Shown: piece after piece, positions 58,901-64,000 of the stretch
Position numbering within the stretch: position 1 is the first letter of the stretch
Layout of the letters: each line of letters opens with the position of its first letter
Assembly: GCF_037038585.1 (NCBI RefSeq)
Contig: NC_092541.1
Coordinates: forward strand, 4,709,445 to 4,773,444
DNA from: Patagioenas fasciata
Lineage: Eukaryota > Chordata > Aves > Columbiformes > Columbidae
Reading direction: 5' to 3'
DNA: 64,000 nucleotides
Program-made: the position numbers and the translations under genes
The notes under the pieces: generated by a model
Database searches by the model: none
What the model was told of the DNA's origin: nothing
What the model saw: the letters and a program-made list of their open reading frames with translations, nothing else

Positions 58901-61340
58901 GTCTGCGCATAGGCCCCAAAACACCTTTTTGTTTCTTCACACCTTGTTCAAACGCAGATTTGTCCGCATCGGTGGGTGAAGAGGATGTTAAGTGAGGCCC
59001 AAAAATGAAAAGCAGAAGATATTTGTATCACAGGGCTCACGTAGGTGCGTTCATGGTCTAGGGTTGGTTTTTGTAGGTTCCAGTAGCTATTGTAGAGCCA
59101 GGAAAGCTCTTTTGCTGTGCAATGGGGTGGGTTGCTCACCCCTAAAAAGCCACTGTGGCGTTAAGTGTTGGAGCTGCTGGGAGGTGAATGTTTTATTTCA
59201 GTATTCCTGGCGCTGGGGTTCAATTTCCAGTATTTCCCGAAGCCTTAAATATCTGTAACCAGCGTCACAGAAAACCTGTGTGTTTACCTCACGTGTTCAC
59301 GGGCTCCGAGACCTCCAACAAAGTCTGTTGTATGTTTATTATGCACGTGAAGCCCTTGACCACCTTTATTCTGTAGCAATCTCAACTCTTAGGCCTAAAG
59401 ACGAAAAGCCATGGCAGATTTTGAGCATTGCAGGGCCCAAAAGGTGACGGGCCGAGCAGCGGTGACAGGCTCAGCAGAAAACACCCCCGTGAACACAGGA
59501 ATTGATCCACAGAGAGGGCCCCGACTGATCTCTGAATGAAGTTTGGTGATAGGCTTAACCTGGCGGGTTTAAACCCAGCCCAGGGTTTGCGGGAGCATCA
59601 GTGCCCGTCACCATTCCTGCGCCGGTGTCACCAGTGCCCGTCACCATTCCTGCACTGGTGTCACCATTCCTGCACTGGTGTCACCATTCCTGCACTGGTG
59701 TCACCATTCCTGCGCCGGTGTCACCAGTGCCCGTCACCATTCCTGCGCCGGTGTCACCATTCCTGCGCCGGTGTCACCAGTGCCTGTCACCATTCCTGCA
59801 CCGGTGTCACCAGTGCCCGTCACCATTCCTGTGCCGGTGTCACCAGTGCCCGTCACCATTCCTGCGCCGGTGTCACCATTCCTGCGCCGGTGTCACCAGT
59901 GCCCGTCACCATTCCTGCGCTGGTGTCACCAGTGCCCGTCACTATTCCTGCACCGGTGTCACCATTCCTGCGCCAGTGTCACCAGTGCCCATCACCATTC
60001 CTGCACTGGTGTCACCTTTCCTGCACCGGTGTCACCAGTGCCCGTCACCATTCCTGCACCGGTGTCACCATTCCTGCACCGGTGTCACCATTCCTGCACC
60101 GGTGTCACCATTCCTGATCCGGTGTCACCATTCCTGCACCGGTGTCACCAGTGCCCGTCACCATTCCTGCACTGGTGTCACCAGCGCCCATCACCATTCC
60201 TGCACCGGTGTCACCATTCCTGCACTGGCGTCACCATTCCTGTGCTGGTGTCACCAGTGCCCATGCATCAGGTACAGGCAAGTTTGGGTATTGTTTGCTG
60301 AAGAATCGGAGCATCCAGGGAAGGGCAAAGATTGTTCCTGGCCTTGCAGGTGAACAGTGAAAGCGGTAAAGCCTGAGATTAAATATGGAAACGTAATTTG
60401 TTTTCAGCCTCTTGGGAATACCGGTAAGCACACGTAGGAGTTCCTGCCCTGGGCTTTGGTTTCCAGCAGGTTGATCTCTGTTGTGCCAAGGGGCTTATTT
60501 CCTTAAGCCTGACTTCTGTCTTGGACAGTGAACATGTTGGAGGGGGAGTACAGGGGAAAATATTCATTAAAAAGGTCGTTGTATTCCTTCTTTCTCACTT
60601 GTCCCTGCCAAATAAAAAGCCAAACATAAATGACCATAAAGTACAGCATTTCAAACGCGATCCTAACCAGAGCCTTGTGTACTGATACTTAGATATTTTG
60701 TGTGATTCGTGGCTCTCTAAGGCTCATATTTGAGAGACCGTGAATAGTGGTGGGACTGTCAGTCCACACTGGCCCGTCTGTAACACAAGAGCCATTGTTA
60801 AAGGACCATTCTTCCAATATTTGAGCCAGAATTTTACCATAGTAAAGGTCACAGATTTTCGCGTCACATCATTATTGAACCATTTCTCACTTCTCTTGCG
60901 GTTCTGTGCTGCACGATCTATGTAGAGGAACTCGAAGGCACCTAAAGGATTCGAGCAGTTCCATTTTCACTAGTTCTCTGAACAAGTTCTGGTTTAGGTA
61001 GCATTATACCTTAAAGCACATTACAACAATTTCCAGCAACGAGTAGATAGATTAAAGCTTTTAAAATGCTGATGGAGTGTATAGCAGCCTTTCCTGTGTG
61101 ATCTGAGGTCAGAGAAAGGTATTGCTAATAGAAATCATTCCATGTTTACTTGTTTCCTGTTAATTTGAGGGTCTTTGTAAGATCCTGTTCTGCCCCTTTT
61201 TTGCTGCTTTTTACAGCTCTCATGGATGGGCCTGGTTTTGTGAGCAAGGATGCAACTTTGGGAGGGCATTTGTTCTAAAGCCTTTGTCTTGTTTTCGCAG
61301 AGAAAATGGGCTGGACTTTCCATCGGGCAGGAGATAGACG
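34970..61340 (+). CDS. NSF: NSF, first four coding exons (partial gene)
   Basis: NSF is the hexameric AAA+ ATPase that, with alpha-SNAP, disassembles SNARE complexes after membrane fusion in Golgi, endosomal and synaptic traffic. Exons 34970-34981, 51734-51819, 58140-58239 and 61301-61340 join in frame to give residues 1-79 plus the first base of codon 80. This is the beginning of the N domain (double-psi barrel subdomain) that binds SNAP. The sequence [40 protein letters not shown] and [12 protein letters not shown] is nearly identical to human. Differences I see are P5 for S, P30 for Q, V36, K38, K44, I46, R50 and D79. Both ATPase domains lie beyond the right edge. All four splice donors are GT and all acceptors AG (U2-type). 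Introns of 16.8, 6.3 and 3.1 kb are packed with CR1 copies. Confidence 0.96.
35190..36440. repeat. GC-rich diverged minisatellite in NSF intron 1
   Basis: Phrases such as GGGGTGTCCTGGGGTGCTGT, GAGGCTGTGGTGACCC and GTGGGGCAGGATTTTGGGG recur in the same order with a period of about 60-70 bp. Two larger blocks (about 35590-35800 and 35950-36170) resemble each other closely, which suggests a higher-order unit. It is G-rich on the plus strand. Confidence 0.72.
36450..38870. other. NSF intron 1, no feature seen
   Basis: This is AT-richer intronic sequence without a recognisable repeat or exon. Confidence 0.45.
38874..39107 (-). mobile_element. CR1 LINE 3' fragment (subfamily 'A')
   Basis: The antisense terminus AGAATCACAGAATTGTTTTG runs to CAACTTGAGGCTGTTTCTTC. 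It is 5'-truncated and lies in NSF intron 1. Confidence 0.87.
39110..42088. other. NSF intron 1, no feature seen
   Basis: This is unique-looking intronic sequence. No exon or repeat is recognised. Confidence 0.45.
42091..42629 (+). mobile_element. CR1 LINE 3' fragment (subfamily 'A')
   Basis: This sense copy runs from GGCCAGCAGGCCCAGGGCAG through the 3'UTR to ACCAAAATGATTCTGTGATT. It is closely similar to the copies at 4.3 kb and 54.6 kb but shorter at the 5' side. Confidence 0.88.
42630..45770. other. NSF intron 1, no gene seen
   Basis: This is intronic sequence with a lone TATAAAAG at about 42857, with no supporting coding or initiator signal. Nothing else is recognised. Confidence 0.45.
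45773..46302 (+). mobile_element. CR1 LINE 3' fragment (subfamily 'B')
   Basis: This sense copy runs from GGTCTGCTCTGCCCTGGGGA to the terminus CATATTCTGGGATTCTGTGA. It forms an inverted pair with 48245-48800. Confidence 0.89.
46682..46927 (-). mobile_element. CR1 LINE 3' fragment (subfamily 'A')
   Basis: The antisense copy has AGAATCACAGGATCATTTTG at its start and ends within GCCGTTTCTTCTGGTCC. It lies in NSF intron 1. Confidence 0.87.
47190..47262 (-). mobile_element. CR1 LINE terminal scrap
   Basis: This 73-bp antisense 3' terminus begins AGAATCATAGAATGGTTTTG and contains GAGTCCAACCGTTAACCC. It is diverged. Confidence 0.7.
47515..47562 (+). mobile_element. CR1 LINE terminal scrap
   Basis: This short sense 3' terminus reads GATCTCCAGAGGTCCCTTCG then CCTCAACCATTCTGCGG, the classic CR1 ending. 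It is old and truncated. Confidence 0.6.
48245..48800 (-). mobile_element. CR1 LINE 3' fragment (subfamily 'B')
   Basis: The antisense copy runs from the inverted terminus CACCGAATCCCAGGATGTC to GAGGGGCAGGAGAACCTCTC. It lacks about a dozen bases found in other 'B' copies near 48595. Confidence 0.88.
49521..50355 (-). repeat. Inverted-duplication arm A (CR1 3' end plus ~345 bp unique tail)
   Basis: The reverse complement of this stretch matches 62765-63585. It comprises the last about 490 bp of a 'C' CR1 plus about 345 bp of non-CR1 sequence beyond its 3' end. Landmarks are AAACGAGGGTGGAATGCAG and AAACATCATGATGCAAAGAA. I see about five differences in the first 280 bp of the tail, then more divergence. 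Confidence 0.85.
49868..50990 (-). mobile_element. CR1 LINE, RT C-terminus plus 3'UTR (subfamily 'C')
   Basis: This is the longest CR1 here (about 1.1 kb). The antisense strand still encodes a degraded RT stretch (KFADPKLGG, about 50740-50710, with the FADD motif altered). Its 3'UTR ends CAGCCTGGGCTTCTGTGGTT. It lies in NSF intron 1, upstream of exon 2. Confidence 0.87.
51127..51442 (-). mobile_element. CR1 LINE 3' fragment (subfamily 'A')
   Basis: The antisense copy has the terminus AGATCATAGAATGATTCTGG and runs to GAGAAGATCTCCCCTCAGC. It ends about 290 bp before NSF exon 2. Confidence 0.87.
51734..51819 (+). CDS. NSF: NSF exon 2
   Basis: This exon is 86 nt with the acceptor CTGCTCCGCAG and the donor GTAAGT at 51820. 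It encodes [20 protein letters not shown] and NEKDFPSG (residues 5-32), ending with CA of Gln33. Confidence 0.96.
52410..53228 (+). mobile_element. CR1 LINE, RT edge plus 3'UTR (subfamily 'B')
   Basis: This sense copy runs from GCCATCCAGAGACCTGGACA to the terminus CTGACATTCTGGGATTCTGT. Its structure matches 33700-34507 in the opposite orientation. Confidence 0.89.
53229..54638. other. NSF intron 2, no feature seen
   Basis: This is unique-looking intronic sequence. Around 53.98-54.25 kb it is CpG-richer than its surroundings, with no gene evidence. Confidence 0.45.
54640..55298 (+). mobile_element. CR1 LINE 3' fragment (subfamily 'A', long, young)
   Basis: This sense copy, from AAAGGCCCTGGGGGTGTTGG to CAAAATGCTTCTGTGATTCT, is nearly identical over about 400 bp to the copy at 4312-5033. 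Confidence 0.89.
56275..56480 (-). mobile_element. CR1 LINE internal fragment (old)
   Basis: This diverged antisense RT/3' region has GGGGTTGTTCCTCCCCAGTT, then TCTGTTGAACTCGCTGGG, as in the body of other CR1s here (compare 50580-50640). No terminus is present. Confidence 0.65.
56488..56722 (-). mobile_element. CR1 LINE 3' fragment (subfamily 'A'-like)
   Basis: The antisense terminus CACAGAATCATCTTGGTTGG runs to TGCAACTTGAGGCTATTTTT. It is directly followed by an opposite-strand CR1. Confidence 0.85.
56737..57192 (+). mobile_element. CR1 LINE 3' fragment (subfamily 'D')
   Basis: This sense copy has AGCCGTATGAGGAGCGGCTG, GTTCTTCACCCAGAGGTGCT and the terminus GACATTCCATGATTCCATGA. It is the same subfamily as 26962-27905. 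Confidence 0.86.
57193..58139. other. NSF intron 2 distal part, no feature seen
   Basis: This is intronic sequence leading to the exon 3 acceptor. No repeat or exon is recognised. Confidence 0.45.
58140..58239 (+). CDS. NSF: NSF exon 3
   Basis: This exon is 100 nt with the acceptor TCTCTCCTAG and the donor GTACTA at 58240. It completes Gln33 and encodes [20 protein letters not shown] and [13 protein letters not shown] (residues 34-66). Confidence 0.96.
58240..59597. other. NSF intron 3, no feature seen before the minisatellite
   Basis: This is AT-rich intronic sequence with no recognisable repeat or exon. Confidence 0.45.
59598..60264. repeat. Two-module minisatellite in NSF intron 3
   Basis: The array is built from a 20-bp module (CACCATTCCTGCGCCGGTGT) and a 13-bp module (CACCAGTGCCCGT). 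I count 25 copies of the first and about 12 of the second in irregular order. Sequence drift is mostly C/T and A/G at fixed positions (GCGCC, GCACC, GCACT). Neither module length is divisible by three, so all three plus-strand frames stay open. It is not coding. Confidence 0.93.
60265..61300. other. NSF intron 3 distal part, no feature seen
   Basis: This is intronic sequence with no repeat or exon recognised before the exon 4 acceptor. Confidence 0.45.
61301..61340 (+). CDS. NSF: NSF exon 4
   Basis: This exon is 40 nt with the acceptor TTGTTTTCGCAG and the donor GTAAGT at 61341. It encodes [13 protein letters not shown] (residues 67-79) and the first base of Val80. Confidence 0.95.
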
Positions 61341-61614
61341 GTAAGTCAGACGGCAGCACGGTCATGGCGTGGTTATAAAAGCTGAATTCTGTGTTTCCAC
61401 ACAGAAGTGAAACTGAATTGGAAAACTTCAGATCTTCAGCCCTTCTTCAGGTGACGTGGGGCGCTCATTAGCGAAAGGGAGTCGCTCTTGTGCCTGCAGG
61501 CGTTCCGTCTTTTAGCATTTTCAGAACCTGGAGGATTATTTTGACTGTTCCTGTCAGACATCTGCTGGTGTATCAGCACAGCTCTGTGTGCGGCATCAGC
61601 GTCCACATGCGGGT

Positions 61615-61873
61615 AGAACCACAGAATCATTTTGGTTGGAAAAGCCCCTCAGGATCGTGGAGTCCAACCGTTCCCCACCCCTGTCCCTGCCCCATGTCCT
61701 AGAACCTCATGTCCGTCTGTCCAACCCTCCAGGGATGGTGACTCCAGCACTGCCCTGGGCAGCCTGTTCCAATGCCCCACAGCCCTTTGGGGAAGAAATT
61801 GTTCCCCACATCCAACCTCAACCTCCCCTGGTGCAACTTGAGGCCGTTTCCTCTGCTCCTGGCGCTTGTTTCT
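61615..61873 (-). mobile_element. CR1 LINE 3' fragment (subfamily 'A')
   Basis: The antisense copy runs from ACCACAGAATCATTTTGGTT to TCTGCTCCTGGCGCTTGTTT, in NSF intron 4. Confidence 0.87.
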
Positions 61874-62764
61874 TGATGTGAACGTCCAACACGTCCTGGA
61901 CAACCCATTCTTGTGGCTTAGCAGAACATTGACCAGCTAACAGAGAACAGCTCTTGTCATCGGGAATGTTCTTGGCATCTATATTTGAGTGTTGAGACTG
62001 GGGAAGTTTTAGTGCTAAGAGCTGCCCGATCCAGCAGCGCGCTCGGGATGGCTGGAGGGCTGAGCTTTGTGAGCAGCGCTGATGTTTTCACCAATAACTG
62101 GCTAAGATGTTCTGTATAACGCTTGATCCGTACTTGAGTCTCATGTGTCTGTGGATCCTTTCCGTAGCGACAAGTCGGAGTGGCTCTGTTTGCCTCCATG
62201 CACAGATCTTGCTTGGAAGCCGTTTCTTCTTGCTGGCTGCGTTTGTTTTGTTTTTTAAACGAAGAATCACCTGTAGACCCATAAATTCATTTGTTTCTGA
62301 CCCTTGTTTGGTTGCTGATCAGTAACATGTGCCAACTGGCTTGCAGAGAAATGCTCTTTGGTACCTAAGTTATTTGGGGAAATAAACACTGGTGTTCAGC
62401 GTCATAACTCGTTAGGGCAGATTTGTGGTTTTACTTGTACTAGACCTTGCTACAAACTGAACAACTATGTGCGAACGTTAGTAAAATAAATAACGCAGTA
62501 ATTTTATGCAGAATGACTAAATGTCGCATGACTCCTGCTGAGTACAAGGATTCATAAAACTATTCTACAGGTAGGGAGAAGTATTCATAAAGCAGTGATT
62601 CACCAGGGCGCTCTCTTGGCCTTGTTCCCCTAATAACGTGAAAACGGCGCTTTAAATGTCAGTTTAAACACAGGCCCTGCTTGGTGGTGCAGCGGAGCTG
62701 AGCGCGGCTGAGGCGCTGATGCTGTGGTGAGGATTCCAGGGGGGCGGGTTTGCTCTGGGCACGC
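61874..62764. other. NSF intron 4, no feature seen
   Basis: This is unique-looking intronic sequence between CR1 copies. NSF exon 5 is not present before the right edge. Confidence 0.45.
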
Positions 62765-63240
62765 ACTGGGCTCCCCAGTTTAACAAGGGCAAGGAATCAC
62801 TGGAGAGAGCCCAGGGAGGGACACAAAGATGCTGAGGGGTCTGGAGCATCTTTGTGATGAGGAGACACTGAGAGAGCTGGGGCTGTGGAGCTGGAGAGGA
62901 GAAGCTAAGAGGGGTCTGCTCAATGGGATCAATAGCTCAGGGTGGGTGTCAGGATGGACCAGACTCTGTTCAGTGGTGCCCAACGCCAGGGTGAGGGGCA
63001 GCGGGCACAGACTGAAACACAGGAGGCTCCATGTGAACACGAGGAGAAACTCCTTTCCTTTGCGGTGCCAGAGCCTGGCCCAGGCTGCCCAGAGCGGGTG
63101 TGGAGTCTCCTTCTCTGAGCCATTCAAACCCCCTGGACCCACCTGTGTGATCTGCTCTGGGACCCTGTGTGAGCAGGTGGGGCTGGGGATCTACAGGGAT
63201 CCTGCAACCCAACCAGCCTGGGCTTCTGTGGTTCTGTGTC
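62765..63240 (+). mobile_element. CR1 LINE 3' fragment (subfamily 'C')
   Basis: This is a 5'-truncated sense copy starting at TGGGCTCCCCAGTTTAACAA and ending CAGCCTGGGCTTCTGTGGTT. It continues directly into sequence shared with 49521-49868. Confidence 0.88.
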
Positions 63241-63585
63241 CTGCTGGGCTGGCTTAGAGAGCCCACGTGGGGAAACGAGGGTGGAATGCAGATGTCACTG
63301 CCCTGCTTCCCGATATTACTCAGCAAACTGAGATTGGAGCAGGGTCCATTCTGGGTACACACACGTCACACCCCACAGCCCAGGGCAGCGCTGGCAGGCG
63401 CAGGTTTAATCTCAGCTGCTCTCCAACTCCACCCAATCTCTCTATAAACTTCTCAAAAGAAACATCATGATGCAAAGAATATTTCCTACAGTATAGGAAA
63501 CATCACAGATGAGTAACAAACAGAAGAAAATTAAATAGTAATTTCCAGCCTATCACTGTTAAAAAAATCAATGCAACAAGTGCTC
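62765..63585 (+). repeat. Inverted-duplication arm B (CR1 3' end plus ~345 bp unique tail)
   Basis: This is the partner of arm A at 49521-50355, in the opposite orientation about 12.4 kb away. NSF exons 2-4 lie between the arms. Similarity begins exactly at the truncated 5' end of this CR1 and fades near AATGCAACAAGTGCTCT. Confidence 0.85.
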
Positions 63586-63589
63586 TGGT

Positions 63590-63681
63590 GACCCGGCGTG
63601 AGCAGGGCTGGGCTGGGGATCTACAGAGATCCTGCAGCCCAACCAGCCTGGGAGTCTGGGATTCTGCGATGCTTTTGGGCT
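63590..63681 (+). mobile_element. CR1 LINE terminal scrap (subfamily 'C')
   Basis: This short sense 3' terminus, GGGGATCTACAGAGATCCTG then CCAGCCTGGGAGTCTGGGAT, starts a few bases after the end of arm B. Confidence 0.78.
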
Positions 63682-63887
63682 TTCTGAAGCTGCCATCTGA
63701 ACCCTTAGATGTGGATACAGCTTGTGTTCCTACAGCCTGTGTGAATTTGCTTTCATTGTCCACATCCCCAAAAGCTTGAATGGTGTTTGAGCTGTTTTAA
63801 AGAGGACTGTTAGAGCTTTTAAAGAGGTGCAGGCATTACCAGTGGAGATACATGTGCTGTATCTTTGCTCTTGTAGGGACCATGGAA

Positions 63888-64000
63888 CCATTGGAACAGG
63901 CTGCCCAGGGCAGTGCTGGAGTCACCATCCCTGGAGGGGTTTAAAAGGCGTTCAGACGAGGTTCTCAGGGACAAGGGTCAGTGCTGGAGTTGGGTTATGG
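63888..64000 (+). mobile_element. CR1 LINE 3' fragment, cut by window edge
   Basis: This sense copy begins CCATTGGAACAGGCTGCCC and runs through GGGTTTAAAAGGCGTTCAG to the right edge. It is 5'-truncated. Confidence 0.83.

Noticed and set aside
59598-60264. Regularly spaced short repeats, CRISPR-like at first glance
   Set aside because: The spacers are themselves repeats (13-bp module), and the array sits in a vertebrate intron. It is a minisatellite.
59536-60353. Three overlapping long open frames of about 190-250 codons
   Set aside because: They are produced by 20-bp and 13-bp modules cycling through all frames of a minisatellite. There is no homology or start context.

Overview
The window is vertebrate nuclear DNA, almost certainly from a bird. 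It carries spliced genes with human 17q21.31 orthologues. CpG-island promoters separate AT-richer introns, and about thirty CR1 (chicken repeat 1) LINE fragments fill roughly a fifth of the sequence by my by-eye sum. There are no bacterial-style operons, CRISPR arrays, rRNA or tRNA genes that I can see. I see no retroviral, LTR or Polinton-like element.

Four protein-coding genes are supported by exon-by-exon homology (recalled human proteins) and by in-frame splice junctions. (1) DBF4B, minus strand, is cut by the left edge: its first two coding exons lie at 4141-4025 and 1153-962. (2) CCDC43, plus strand, is complete in five exons (5157-10397, 216 codons plus stop) and diverges from DBF4B. 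(3) MEIOC, minus strand, is complete in eight coding exons (29295-15003, 926 codons plus stop) and converges on CCDC43. (4) NSF, plus strand, is cut by the right edge: its first four coding exons lie at 34970, 51734, 58140 and 61301, encoding the first 79 residues, after which the window ends in intron 4. MEIOC and NSF are divergent, about 5.7 kb apart.

Layout: 1-4141 DBF4B with a minisatellite in intron 1. 4142-5156 is the DBF4B/CCDC43 divergent promoter, now holding a ~0.7 kb CR1. 5157-11.45 kb is CCDC43 and its 3'UTR. 11.45-13.65 kb is intergenic. 13.65-29.3 kb is MEIOC and its 3'UTR. 29.3-29.7 kb is the CCAAT-rich MEIOC promoter. 29.7-34.5 kb is intergenic and CR1-rich. 34.5-35.2 kb is the NSF CpG island. 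35.2-64 kb is NSF introns with a GC-rich minisatellite, a two-module minisatellite and many CR1s.

The genes are housekeeping or cell-division genes (CDC7 kinase activator, coiled-coil protein of unknown role, meiotic prophase regulator, SNARE-recycling ATPase) and do not form one pathway. The most distinctive sequence-level finding is in CCDC43. A 59-nt exon is flanked on both sides by minor-spliceosome (U12-type) introns, the first AT-AC and the second GT-AG. Other notable points are a CR1 plus ~345 bp of unique flank present twice in inverted orientation in NSF introns, a CR1 splitting a divergent promoter, and a MEIOC first coding exon of only six coding bases. I did not find a convincing novel multi-gene system.
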